From DATBED01 sp036276195 (GTDB lineage: Bacteria; Patescibacteriota; Saccharimonadia; Saccharimonadales; UBA4665), in contig DATBED010000054.1 in NCBI GenBank assembly GCA_036276195.1, positions 1-18,409 of the forward strand: a stretch of 18,409 nt of DNA. Direction: 5' to 3'. The stretch's first letter is position 1. The number at the start of each line of letters is the position of its first letter. The notes below the pieces were generated by a model, which made no database searches, was not told the DNA's origin, and saw only the letters and a program-made list of their open reading frames with translations. The position numbers and the translations under genes are program-made. Shown here in pieces: positions 1-7,803 of this stretch.

Positions 1-76
1 TAGAGCCCACCGGACTGGCCACCTCGGCATACTGTTCCACGATGGCATTTAAAATCTTCTGCTGGCGTTCCGTCAT
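1..76 (-). CDS. hrcA: HrcA heat-shock repressor, N-terminal 25 codons (cut by window edge)
   Basis: The minus strand from the ATG at 74-76 reads MTERQQKILNAIVEQY followed by PVGS at the window edge. This matches the conserved HrcA start (L-T-E-R-Q-Q-x-I-L-x-A-I-V ... PVGSRT), the first part of its winged-helix DNA-binding domain. HrcA represses heat-shock operons by binding CIRCE, and a CIRCE element lies just upstream of this gene, so the operon is probably autoregulated. Other heat-shock genes (grpE, dnaK, dnaJ) would be expected to the left, outside the window. No Shine-Dalgarno sequence precedes the ATG. Only the first 25 codons are visible. Confidence 0.9.
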   Translation of the reverse strand, partial: MTERQQKILNAIVEQYAEVASPVGS

Positions 77-102
77 AAGAATAATCCAACTTATAACTTG
101 TG

Positions 103-131
103 ATTATACGTTTTTAGCACTCCACCGTCAA
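103..131 (-). promoter_or_regulatory. sigma70-type promoter of hrcA
   Basis: On the minus strand, TTGACG (126-131) is separated by exactly 17 bases from TATAAT (103-108). The -10 lies 26 bases before the hrcA ATG, so the leader would be about 20 nt. Both CIRCE arms overlap or flank the -35 and spacer, so bound HrcA would block RNA polymerase. Confidence 0.88.
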
Positions 132-140
132 GAGTGCCAA
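114..140. promoter_or_regulatory. CIRCE operator (HrcA-binding inverted repeat)
   Basis: TTAGCACTC (114-122), nine spacer bases, then GAGTGCCAA (132-140). The CIRCE consensus is TTAGCACTC-N9-GAGTGCTAA, so 17 of 18 arm positions match. The single change (C for T) is in the right arm. It overlaps the hrcA promoter and sits upstream of hrcA itself, the classical position. Confidence 0.95.
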
Positions 141-205
141 ACCAATTATGCCGACGAATTTGACAGTATCGATAAGAGGCTCAACACACTCGAGCTAGCG
201 ATCGC

Positions 206-943
206 TTAATTAGCTTGGTCGAGGTGGGTCTGGATGTCTTGGGCCAGTTTTTGGGCGACTTGGCGGGCCTGCTGAATCTCGATGTCGCTTAATTGCCGGC
301 CTTTAGTTACGGCCTGAACCTTGGTAAAGGTGTGCTCCAGGTCATCGTTAATGATCGGCACATAATAGTCAGTGTTAAGCAGCTGTTCGAGCTCGTTTAA
401 GGCGGTTTGCAAGCGCAAACGGGAGTCGGTTACGTCTACAACATCGCCATAACGCCTCTGTAAACGCTCTTGCCAGGTTTTAAAATCCGGCGGTAGCAAA
501 AATACAGCCATTACTTTCGGATCCAGTGATTTATACTCGGCCACTCCCTGTACTTCTATGTCGGTCATGGCGATTTTGGCCTCATCGCGGGCCTGCTGAA
601 TCTCGGCCACAGCGGTTCCGTAAAGGTTATCGCTGTAGATTTTGGCTTCGATCATGGCCTGGGCATCGAGCATCTTTTCAGCCGTGGCTTTATTTATAAA
701 ATGGTATTCTCGGCCATCTTGTTCGACTACCCCGTGGTTGATCCGCGGCGGCCGTGTGGTATGAGAAATAATATGGTGATAGCGACCGGTGGCCAACAGC
801 TTGTCTTTAAGGGCGTCTTTACCGGCACCGGTCGGCCCAACCAAGAGTAGAATGGGGGTCGATTTGACGAGTTCGGCCGTAGCAGGAGCCGGGCTATAGC
901 TGGCTAACTTGCGAGCCAAGGCCTCGTCTATCGATTTATCCAT
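206..943 (-). CDS. gmk: Guanylate kinase
   Basis: Guanylate kinase converts GMP to GDP with ATP in purine nucleotide salvage and supply. Visible motifs: P-loop GPTGAGKD at residues 36-43, the GMP-binding SHTTRPPR segment near 60-67, DGREYHF near 76-82, EAKIYSDNLYGT (the family has a tyrosine-containing YGT here), and DIEVQG as the Walker B-like strand. The lid region contains RLQRR. The protein has 245 residues; the family is usually near 200, and the excess is an N-terminal extension of about 30 residues plus a longer helical C-terminus. The P-loop has Asp after Lys where Ser/Thr is usual. No Shine-Dalgarno sequence is visible; CATAAT lies 6 bases before the ATG. It is 18 bases downstream of the membrane protein at 962-1582 and directly upstream of hrcA. 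Confidence 0.9.
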   Translation of the reverse strand: MDKSIDEALARKLASYSPAPATAELVKSTPILLLVGPTGAGKDALKDKLLATGRYHHIISHTTRPPRINHGVVEQDGREYHFINKATAEKMLDAQAMIEAKIYSDNLYGTAVAEIQQARDEAKIAMTDIEVQGVAEYKSLDPKVMAVFLLPPDFKTWQERLQRRYGDVVDVTDSRLRLQTALNELEQLLNTDYYVPIINDDLEHTFTKVQAVTKGRQLSDIEIQQARQVAQKLAQDIQTHLDQAN

Positions 944-949
944 TTGTTA

Positions 950-955
950 ATTATG
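950..955 (-). promoter_or_regulatory. Candidate -10 element of gmk (leaderless spacing)
   Basis: CATAAT on the minus strand ends 6 bases before the gmk ATG, which places the expected transcription start on the A of the ATG. No convincing -35 is seen. It sits in the 18-base gap after the preceding gene. Confidence 0.5.
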
Positions 956-961
956 GCAGAT

Positions 962-1582
962 TTAAACGGCAGAAAAAACTCTGGTGCGTCTTAGGCTTAA
1001 TCGCAGGAAGATGGTGTGCAGGTGCAAGCTGACTGCAATCATGAAGAAAGACACCAGCATATAAAGAAAGCTTTGCCCACTATGTAGGTCAGCCGTACTG
1101 GCATGGGCCGCCAAAATGCTGTATGGAATAATCCGCTTAAAGAAGATTTCAATGAAAAACAGCCAGACTATCACCGTTAGCAAGCGGATTAACAGATACT
1201 CGACTGCGGTTTTAAGTAAGATTTCGCGCTGGGCATGTACATAACCCATCTCTTCCCTAATCTCTTCCAGATTATGTATGCCTTGGGTAACTGTTTCGAC
1301 TATGAAGTAAACAATAAAGCCAATAATAGCCCAAAAGCCGAGCAGGGGCCAAGTGTTTTGCAAGGAGTTTTTAGTGCCGCCGGGTGGGTTCTGCCCAGGC
1401 AAGGTCAGGGTTGGTGCCGCTGTATTCTGCAAACCGGCCAGCTGCTGCTGAATCTGGCTATTATTAAAGCTAAAGGCCAGAATAACACCAATCGTCACTA
1501 CTAAGCCGGCCGCAACGGCAATCAAGCCGCTCAGCCACGACGGCTCCAATAGTTTGTCTAGTCTGGTTGCTTTTGTTTCCAT
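962..1582 (-). CDS. Four-helix membrane protein of unknown function
   Basis: A 206-residue protein I do not recognise. Hydrophobic stretches at about 17-39, 78-98, 128-150 and 170-192 suggest four membrane helices. A Pro/Gly/Gln-rich loop (about 42-75) lies between the first two, and a charged amphipathic stretch (HNLEEIREEMGYVHAQRE) lies between the second and third. The C-terminus is basic (LRRTR), suggesting it is cytoplasmic. The gene follows lepA by 45 bases and precedes gmk by 18 bases on the same strand, but has its own -10 (TATAAT) 17 bases upstream. No catalytic motif is visible. Confidence 0.8.
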   Translation of the reverse strand: METKATRLDKLLEPSWLSGLIAVAAGLVVTIGVILAFSFNNSQIQQQLAGLQNTAAPTLTLPGQNPPGGTKNSLQNTWPLLGFWAIIGFIVYFIVETVTQGIHNLEEIREEMGYVHAQREILLKTAVEYLLIRLLTVIVWLFFIEIFFKRIIPYSILAAHASTADLHSGQSFLYMLVSFFMIAVSLHLHTIFLRLSLRRTRVFSAV

Positions 1583-1599
1583 ACTTAAGTGGTATTACT

Positions 1600-1605
1600 A
1601 TTATA
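1600..1605 (-). promoter_or_regulatory. Candidate -10 of the 962-1582 membrane gene
   Basis: A perfect TATAAT on the minus strand, 17 bases before the ATG and inside the lepA intergenic gap. No good -35 is evident. The leader would be about 10 nt, with no Shine-Dalgarno sequence. Confidence 0.55.
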
Positions 1606-1627
1606 CAAGCATAAGCTTAATTAAGTA

Positions 1628-3406
1628 TTAGTCGCGCTTGAGCATAACAGTAAACGCTTCGGCCGGAATATCTACTTTGCCGAAACGTTTTAAGCGTTTC
1701 TTGCCTTTAGCCTGTTTGGCCAATACCTTTTTCTTTCGCGACACATCACCGCCGTATAAACCGGTGGTAACATCTTTACGATAGGCACTGATATCTTCGC
1801 GGGCAATGAATTTGCCACCAACAGCGGCCTGCAAGGCAACTTGGAAGTTCTGACGTGGAATAATTTCTTTGAGTTTTTCAACCGTTTCTCGGCCCAATTT
1901 TTGAGACTCTGATCTGTGAACCATGATACTTAACGCGCTAACTATTTCGCCGGCTATATAAAAGTCGAGACGCACCAGATCTTCAGTCCGATAATTATCA
2001 AGCTCGTAGTTGAAAGAGCCATAACCACTGGTTAGACTTTTAAGTTGGTCATAGAAGTCGGTTAATAAGTTGGCCAACGGTGCTTCAAAACTGACTATAG
2101 CCCTCTCGTCTACGTAGCTGATATTTTTTTGTTGCCCGCGCTTGCCGGTGACCAGCTGAATGACTGAGCCGACATACTCTTGCGGAACCACTATTTCACC
2201 CTTGATCCAAGGTTCGCGAATTTCGCGGATCTTAGCCGGGTCGGGTAGGTCGCTAGCACTCTTTATATCAAGCTCTTCGTCATTATTGAGAACCACTTGG
2301 TAATCAGTCGAGGGATTGGTTACCACTAGATCCAAATCGTACTCACGCTCTAGCCGCTCACGTACGATGTCCATATGCAGTAATCCCAAAAAGCCTATAC
2401 GCACACCGAAGCCGAGCACCGGCGAGTTCTCTGGTTCAAACTGCAGAGCTGAGTCACTTAGAGACAGCTTCTCGACTGCCTCTTTCAACTCCTGGTAAAA
2501 CTCGTTGCTTTCGGGGAAAAAGCCGGCGTAAACGAAAGGTTGCACGTTTTTATAACCGGGTAAGGGTGTACTGGCCGAATTGTCTGCCAGAGTAATGGTA
2601 TCGCCGACTTTAGCTTCCCGAGTGCTCTTTAAATTGGTGACAACATAGCCGATTTCGCCGGTTTCTAAATTTTGGCCGGGTGTCATATCTGGTTTAAGTG
2701 CGCCGACTTCCAGGGCCAGGCCGCTAGCGCCAGTGGCCATCATTTTAACCGGAGAATTTTTTCGGATGGCGCCATCAAAAACTCGCACGTACAGAATGAC
2801 ACCGCGGTAATCATCGTAATAACTGTCGAAGATCAAAGCCCGGGTCTCGGGGGACTTCGGGATTTTCGGTGCCGGCACAAGTTGCACGACGCTATCTAAA
2901 ACTTGCTCAACGCCCTGACCGGTTTTGGCCGAAATCAACAAAATGTCTGCTTTGGCACAACCTAGCAGGCTCATGACCTCTTTGCTGACCCGCTCAACGT
3001 CGGCCGCCGGCAGATCAATTTTATTCAATACCGGTATAATCGTTAGGTTGGCCGCCATAGCTAGGTAAACATTGGCCAGTGTTTGAGCCTGGATGCCTTG
3101 CGAAGCATCGACCACCAACAGTGCGCCCTCGCAGGCTTGTAAGCTACGCGATACCTCGTAGCTGAAATCAACATGGCCCGGCGTGTCAATTAAGTTAAGC
3201 TCGTAGTCACGATAGCTCATGCGCACTGGCGCTAACTTAATAGTAATGCCCTTCTCGCGCTCTAGCTCCATCTTGTCGAGCAGCTGGGCTTTCATGTCGC
3301 GCATTTGCACCGTGCCGGTTAGTTCGAGTAAGCGGTCGGCCAAGGTTGACTTGCCATGGTCAATATGGGCAATTATACAAAAATTCCTAATCTTCTCCTG
3401 TGTCAT
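1628..3406 (-). CDS. lepA: Elongation factor 4 (LepA), ribosome back-translocase GTPase
   Basis: EF-4 is a translational GTPase that acts on stalled or mistranslocated ribosomes. GTPase motifs appear in order: AHIDHGKS (13-20), REKGITI (50-56), DTPGHVDF (74-81), NKIDLP (128-133) and SAKTG (near 158-162). Domains II, III and V-like follow, with the EF-4-specific GFGVRIGFLGLLHMDI segment and the characteristic C-terminal domain ending in VSRKKKVLAKQAKGKKRLKR, then FGKVDIP. Its 592 residues fit the usual length of about 600. An extended -10 (TGTTATACT) lies 8 bases before the ATG, with no Shine-Dalgarno sequence, inside the gap to radC. Confidence 0.97.
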   Translation of the reverse strand: MTQEKIRNFCIIAHIDHGKSTLADRLLELTGTVQMRDMKAQLLDKMELEREKGITIKLAPVRMSYRDYELNLIDTPGHVDFSYEVSRSLQACEGALLVVDASQGIQAQTLANVYLAMAANLTIIPVLNKIDLPAADVERVSKEVMSLLGCAKADILLISAKTGQGVEQVLDSVVQLVPAPKIPKSPETRALIFDSYYDDYRGVILYVRVFDGAIRKNSPVKMMATGASGLALEVGALKPDMTPGQNLETGEIGYVVTNLKSTREAKVGDTITLADNSASTPLPGYKNVQPFVYAGFFPESNEFYQELKEAVEKLSLSDSALQFEPENSPVLGFGVRIGFLGLLHMDIVRERLEREYDLDLVVTNPSTDYQVVLNNDEELDIKSASDLPDPAKIREIREPWIKGEIVVPQEYVGSVIQLVTGKRGQQKNISYVDERAIVSFEAPLANLLTDFYDQLKSLTSGYGSFNYELDNYRTEDLVRLDFYIAGEIVSALSIMVHRSESQKLGRETVEKLKEIIPRQNFQVALQAAVGGKFIAREDISAYRKDVTTGLYGGDVSRKKKVLAKQAKGKKRLKRFGKVDIPAEAFTVMLKRD

Positions 3407-3414
3407 GTCAATCT

Positions 3415-3423
3415 AGTATAACA
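3415..3423 (-). promoter_or_regulatory. Extended -10 promoter of lepA
   Basis: TGTTATACT on the minus strand: a TGn extension plus TATACT. The hexamer (3415-3420) ends 8 bases before the lepA ATG, so the predicted 5' leader is only about 2 nt. Confidence 0.6.
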
Positions 3424-3435
3424 GAGGTAATGATG

Positions 3436-4182
3436 TTAGCCGTTGATGGTGTCGGCGTAGTCGAGGATGCTGCAGTATTCATCGTCAGTAATGATTAGGT
3501 GGTCAAGCAGGTCTATGCCCAAAACCTGGCCGGCAGCAATCAGCTGCTTAGTAACTTCTATATCGGGCAGAGTCGGTTCCAGACGGCCTGATGGGTGGTT
3601 GTGCGCCAGAATCAGGGCTATGGCACCGCGTTCAATGGCTGGCTGAAAGACCTCGCGCGGGTGCACGATGTTGGAGGTTAGGCTACCGACCGAAATAACT
3701 TCGTCGTGAATTACTTGATAGAGGCTGTTTAGGTACAGCCCGCGCAGCTGTTCTTTTTGGCCGTGGCCCATATCTTTCAGGTATTCGTAGGCCTGCTTAG
3801 CATTACGCACTTGAACCGGCCGCCCGGCTTGGCGGGCATAGAAACGTCGCCCCAGTTCAAAACTAGCTACAATTTGGCAGGCCTTGACCAGTGGAATGTC
3901 AGCCAGTTCACTTAGACGCTTAGGGTCTAGCTCGTACCCAATGGTTTTATCGCCGTATTCTTTCAGGGTGCGCTTGGCCATAGCCAGCACGTCTTCGCCC
4001 CGATGGCCAACCCCCCAAACAATGGCCACCAGTTCGGCTAGTGACAGGTTGGAAGGACCGAGCTCTAGCAAGCGCTCACGCGGCCGCTCATCGCTTGGCA
4101 TGTCTTTAAAGCGCAAGACATACTCAGTCTCGGACTGGCTCAAGATCACATCGTTATCGCGCAGTAAGTAGTTGATAGCCAT
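3436..4182 (-). CDS. radC: RadC/JAMM-family protein
   Basis: RadC proteins (JAB/MPN, DUF2466) have an N-terminal helix-hairpin-helix-like region and a C-terminal JAMM metalloprotease-like fold; their cellular role is unsettled. Visible here: DERPRERLLELGPSNLSLAE (31-50), the usual N-terminal signature, then the metal-binding block HNHPSGRLEPTLPD (194-207), whose His194, His196 and Asp207 are the expected ligands. An upstream Glu is probably Glu161 (HDEVISVGSL). Length 248 is slightly above the usual 220-230, because about 27 residues precede the conserved KDMPSDERP. TATAAT lies only one base before the ATG, so transcription from it would start inside the reading frame and the true start could be downstream. 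Confidence 0.93.
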   Translation of the reverse strand: MAINYLLRDNDVILSQSETEYVLRFKDMPSDERPRERLLELGPSNLSLAELVAIVWGVGHRGEDVLAMAKRTLKEYGDKTIGYELDPKRLSELADIPLVKACQIVASFELGRRFYARQAGRPVQVRNAKQAYEYLKDMGHGQKEQLRGLYLNSLYQVIHDEVISVGSLTSNIVHPREVFQPAIERGAIALILAHNHPSGRLEPTLPDIEVTKQLIAAGQVLGIDLLDHLIITDDEYCSILDYADTING

Positions 4183-4238
4183 AATTATATACTCTCATGC
4201 CGGCGGGCCAGTTAAAAATGAAAAATTCATTAACTAGG

Positions 4239-5840
4239 CTAAAGTTCAACTTTGACGGGCTTGAAAACAATCCGGCGCACGCGGTCGAAGATGGGTCGTA
4301 CCTCTTCGAGATCAAATAGGGCAGAAATAGCTATGTGCACGCCAAATGTCACGGCGGCTATAAACAGCAGCTTACTGCCCAGTGTGATAATTCCTTTGTC
4401 GTTGATGCCCAGCGGGTACAGCGTAATCATAATAAAGGCCGCTAACACACTAAAGCCCGTAACCGACATGATGCGCCAAACGCCACCCCAGAAGTATGCG
4501 TCGAATAACCGGTGATCACGGTAAAGCATAATACTCGATAATATAAAGACCTCTATAAGAGCCACGATTGATTGAGCTAGGGCCAGGCCGGCTACACCGT
4601 AGGCACTTGGCCGGGCTAAGGTTACGGCCAATACAACATTAAGGGCTATGGTAAACAACGATACAAATAGCGGCGTGCGGGTATCTTTTTGGGCATAGAA
4701 CCAGCGCGAAATGATGGAGTACATGATGCGAAAAAAGATGGCCACTGTTAAAAAGCCAAAAATGATAGCAATTTGCGGGCTGCCTTTGGCGAAGATTAGG
4801 CGGGCTAAGTAGCCTCGGCAGAAGAAAGCGACGACAACCAGTGGGGCGCTGATCCAGATCATGGCCCGTAGCACCATCAGAAAATCTTTGCGAAACAGAT
4901 CGGGCCGACCTTGGCTGAGGCGGGCATTAAGGCGTGGAAAGGCTGCCGTTGAAATGGCCGTTCCAACCAACAGGATGGGGGCCGTACTTAAGATAAAAGC
5001 ATTATTATAAAAAGTTATGTTTCCGCTGCCCAGGCCGCTGGCGATGTGGGTTTCAACAAGGTTCTCGACTTGGTCCACCCCCTGGTCAAGCGAGCGCGGC
5101 GGTAAGTTACGTAGGATTGTATGAAAATCAGGGCTGTGCCATTTGATCTTAGGTCGCCAGTGGAAACCAAGCTTCCATAATCCCAGCATAACTATTAACA
5201 GTTGTAATATGGCGCCAATTAAAGCGCCCAAACCCAGACCTACCAAACCAATATTGTGCTTGAAGATAAAGATGCTGGCAATAATTGAAGCGTTATAAAA
5301 CAACGGGGCGACGGCGTAGAAAAAGAAGCGGCCCATGGTTTGTTGCACGCTCGTTAGCACACCCGATAAAGTGAACAGCAGCGGATTAAAGGCCAATAGC
5401 CGCATGATGTTAGCGGCAGTATGCAGCTGTTGCGGCCCTAGCCCTGGTGCTACCACATACTTAATCAGTGGAGTGGCAAATAGTAACATAATTATGCCGA
5501 CCACAGCCATGATAATGGCTAGCAAGTTCATCAGCGAGTTAGACAGTTCCCAAACGCCACGGCGATCGCCTTTGTATAGGTGGTCGGATAGCACTGGCAT
5601 AAAAGCCACGCCCAGTGCGCCGGCCGCCAAAGTAAAGAAAAAGAAGTCCGGCACGTTAAAGGCGGCAAAGTAGGCATCTGTACTATGTGGCCCGGTAGTG
5701 GGGAAGTTGGTGTTAACCAGTTTAGTGCGCAAAAAGCCTAACACTTGGCCTAGTAATGAAGTGGCGACTAAGAGAGCCGCAGCATTGCCAATGCTGAGCC
5801 GACTGCGCTTATTTGCCGACGTCGGGACGGTTGGGTTCAT
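4239..5840 (-). CDS. murJ: MurJ/MviN lipid II flippase
   Basis: A polytopic membrane protein of 533 residues with about 14 hydrophobic helices, as expected for MurJ, which moves lipid II across the cytoplasmic membrane for peptidoglycan synthesis. Family hallmarks: an N-terminal GNAAALLVATSLLGQVLGFLR, a TDAYFAAFNVPDFFF segment in helix 2, GALGVAFMPVLSDH, and RLNARLSQG after the mid-protein helices (family: FPrlS). A basic, Ser/Asn-rich N-terminus precedes the first helix. It lies between ftsH and radC on the same strand. TATACT ends 8 bases before the ATG; the AGGA touching the ATG is too close to act as a Shine-Dalgarno sequence. Confidence 0.93.
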   Translation of the reverse strand: MNPTVPTSANKRSRLSIGNAAALLVATSLLGQVLGFLRTKLVNTNFPTTGPHSTDAYFAAFNVPDFFFFTLAAGALGVAFMPVLSDHLYKGDRRGVWELSNSLMNLLAIIMAVVGIIMLLFATPLIKYVVAPGLGPQQLHTAANIMRLLAFNPLLFTLSGVLTSVQQTMGRFFFYAVAPLFYNASIIASIFIFKHNIGLVGLGLGALIGAILQLLIVMLGLWKLGFHWRPKIKWHSPDFHTILRNLPPRSLDQGVDQVENLVETHIASGLGSGNITFYNNAFILSTAPILLVGTAISTAAFPRLNARLSQGRPDLFRKDFLMVLRAMIWISAPLVVVAFFCRGYLARLIFAKGSPQIAIIFGFLTVAIFFRIMYSIISRWFYAQKDTRTPLFVSLFTIALNVVLAVTLARPSAYGVAGLALAQSIVALIEVFILSSIMLYRDHRLFDAYFWGGVWRIMSVTGFSVLAAFIMITLYPLGINDKGIITLGSKLLFIAAVTFGVHIAISALFDLEEVRPIFDRVRRIVFKPVKVEL

Positions 5841-5848
5841 TCCTAATT

Positions 5849-5854
5849 AGTATA
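5849..5854 (-). promoter_or_regulatory. Candidate -10 of murJ (near-leaderless)
   Basis: TATACT on the minus strand, 8 bases before the murJ ATG, in the 50-base gap after ftsH. No clear -35. Confidence 0.5.
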
Positions 5855-5890
5855 GAGCAGCCAAGGAGCAGATAACAGGCTAAATATCAG

Positions 5891-7768
5891 CTATGAATAG
5901 AGGGCCGCGCCCTGGGGCATTTTAGCGCCTTTTAGAACTTCGGCAACTTCGTCGGCATCAACCGTTTCTTTTTCGACTAACCTGTCTTTAAGTTTTTCGA
6001 GATATGAAAGATTGGCCTTAATAACCGCTCGCGCCCTAGTCGCAGCTTCGGTGATTAAGCTTTCGACTTCGTTATCAATTGTTTTAGCCGTATCGTCGGA
6101 ATACTCACGCTCGTGCACTAAGCGGTCGAGCATCATGCCGTCGTCGACGTGGAAGACTTGGTCGCGTAGCTTGCCGCTGCCCATACCCTGGTTAACAATC
6201 ATGTCGCGGGCCAGGCTGGCGGCGCTAGGCAGGTCGCTGCCGGCGCCAGTGGTTATTTTGTCGCGCCCGTATATAATCTCTTCGGCAGCACGGCCGCCAA
6301 GCGTGCGGGCTAACACATCTTTAAATTCAACAAGTGAGGTGTACATGCGGTCTTCTGTGGGAATTGACCAGGTAACGCCGCCGGTTTGGCCGCGCGGAAT
6401 TATGGTAACTTTATGGATAGGATCGCTGTCTGGTAGCACATGGCCAACCAGGGCGTGGCCGGCTTCGTGGTAGGCTGCCAGGGTTTTCTCTTCGTCTCTC
6501 ATCACCTTGCTCTTACGCTCCGGGCCGATGGCCACGCGCTCGAAGGCTTCGGTGACATCACCTTGGGTAATTTCGGTGTGCGAATTGCGAGCAGCGATAA
6601 TAGCCGACTCGTTAGCAATGTTGGCCAAGTCGGCGCCCGACGAACCGGCGGCCTTGGCGGCTAGAGCGTCTAAGTCTACATTCTTTGCTAGCGGCTTTTT
6701 GGCAAAATGCACTTTTAGAATGGACTCGCGGTCTTTGCGATCAGGCAGACCAATATTGACACGCCGGTCAAAGCGCCCGGGCCTTAATAGCGCCGGGTCA
6801 AGTACATCGGCCCTGTTAGTAGCAGCCAGCACGATGACGTTCACGCCTTGCTCGAAGCCGTCCATTTCAACTAGGATTTGGTTCAATGTTTGCTCGCGCT
6901 CATCGTGGCCGCCGCCCATGCCGGAACCGCGGCGTCGGCCGACGGCGTCAATTTCATCTACAAAAATAATACAGGGTGAGTTCTTCTTAGCTTTGGCAAA
7001 TAAATCGCGTACCCGCGAGGCACCAACACCTACGAACATCTCAACAAATTCCGAACCGGAAATGCTGAAGAAAGGCACATTGGCCTCGCCAGCTACGGCC
7101 CGGGCCAGCATAGTCTTGCCGGTTCCGGGTGGCCCAACCAGTAGCACCCCTTTAGGAATTCGAGCACCCATGCTGGCAAACTTTTTGGGGAATTTCAAAA
7201 ACTCGACCACTTCTTGCAGGTCTTGTTTGGCTTCTTCGCTACCGGCAATGTCGCCAAAGGTAGCCTTGTCTTTTTCGTTACCATAAAGCCGGGCGCGGCT
7301 TTTGCCAAAGCTTAGCGCTTGGTTGCCCTGCCCCTGGGCACTGCGCAGCATAAAGTAGAGCAAACCACCAATTGCTAATACAGGTATAACTGTCTCGGCA
7401 AAGGTGATCCAGTTAGAGGTACTATTGCTGACCGGATTAGTATCTATCTGCACTTTTGAGAAGTTGAAGCCCTCGTCTTTAAGAGTGGCGTTTTGCTCTA
7501 GAAAAGTTTTTAGAGTGGGTTTGCTATCACCCTTTTTAGTAATATCGAGTTCGTTACCGTTAAGGTTAATCTTAGAGTATTTACCAGAGTTAGCATCTTG
7601 CACGGCCGTAGTTATGGGAACCTTCTGCAAGTTGCTGGGCTGGTTATAAGCGGCAAAAATAATCAAGCCAAACAGTACTATAAGGGCAATGAAACCGGCA
7701 TTTTTCATGCCACGCTTGCCTGGTCCATTTGGAGTTTTACGTGCTGGTCTTAAGGGTTTATTATCCAT
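5891..7768 (-). CDS. ftsH: ATP-dependent zinc metalloprotease FtsH
   Basis: A membrane-anchored AAA+ protease that degrades membrane and unstable regulatory proteins. Two membrane helices (about 24-40 and 121-141) bracket an extracytoplasmic domain. The AAA module has Walker A GPPGTGKT (212-219), the pore-loop MFVGVGASRVRD, Walker B CIIFVDEID (266-274) and the second region of homology ATNRADVLDPALLRPGRFDR (317-336). The protease domain has HEAGH (434-438) and the third zinc ligand Asp512 in TTGAGSDL. Length 625 is typical. The sequence ends shortly after a coiled, charged segment, without a long tail. TATAAT lies 9 bases before the ATG; no Shine-Dalgarno sequence is seen. It follows tilS by 35 bases, a neighbourhood also seen in other bacteria (tilS-hpt-ftsH). 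Confidence 0.97.
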   Translation of the reverse strand: MDNKPLRPARKTPNGPGKRGMKNAGFIALIVLFGLIIFAAYNQPSNLQKVPITTAVQDANSGKYSKINLNGNELDITKKGDSKPTLKTFLEQNATLKDEGFNFSKVQIDTNPVSNSTSNWITFAETVIPVLAIGGLLYFMLRSAQGQGNQALSFGKSRARLYGNEKDKATFGDIAGSEEAKQDLQEVVEFLKFPKKFASMGARIPKGVLLVGPPGTGKTMLARAVAGEANVPFFSISGSEFVEMFVGVGASRVRDLFAKAKKNSPCIIFVDEIDAVGRRRGSGMGGGHDEREQTLNQILVEMDGFEQGVNVIVLAATNRADVLDPALLRPGRFDRRVNIGLPDRKDRESILKVHFAKKPLAKNVDLDALAAKAAGSSGADLANIANESAIIAARNSHTEITQGDVTEAFERVAIGPERKSKVMRDEEKTLAAYHEAGHALVGHVLPDSDPIHKVTIIPRGQTGGVTWSIPTEDRMYTSLVEFKDVLARTLGGRAAEEIIYGRDKITTGAGSDLPSAASLARDMIVNQGMGSGKLRDQVFHVDDGMMLDRLVHEREYSDDTAKTIDNEVESLITEAATRARAVIKANLSYLEKLKDRLVEKETVDADEVAEVLKGAKMPQGAALYS

Positions 7769-7777
7769 GTATCCTAA

Positions 7778-7783
7778 ATTATA
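7778..7783 (-). promoter_or_regulatory. Candidate -10 of ftsH (near-leaderless)
   Basis: A perfect TATAAT on the minus strand, 9 bases before the ftsH ATG, in the short gap after tilS. No good -35 at 16-18 bases. Confidence 0.55.
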
Positions 7784-7803
7784 CTACCGCGAATCGCATT
7801 TGA

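Noticed and set aside
197..206. AGCGATCGCT palindrome at the gmk stop
   Set aside because: A single 10-base palindrome without a T-run or partner; likely chance.
4211..4235. AT-rich inverted repeat (ATGAA/TTCAT) after murJ as a terminator
   Set aside because: The paired stem is only about 5 bases and there is no GC-rich stem plus T-run, so an intrinsic terminator is not supported.
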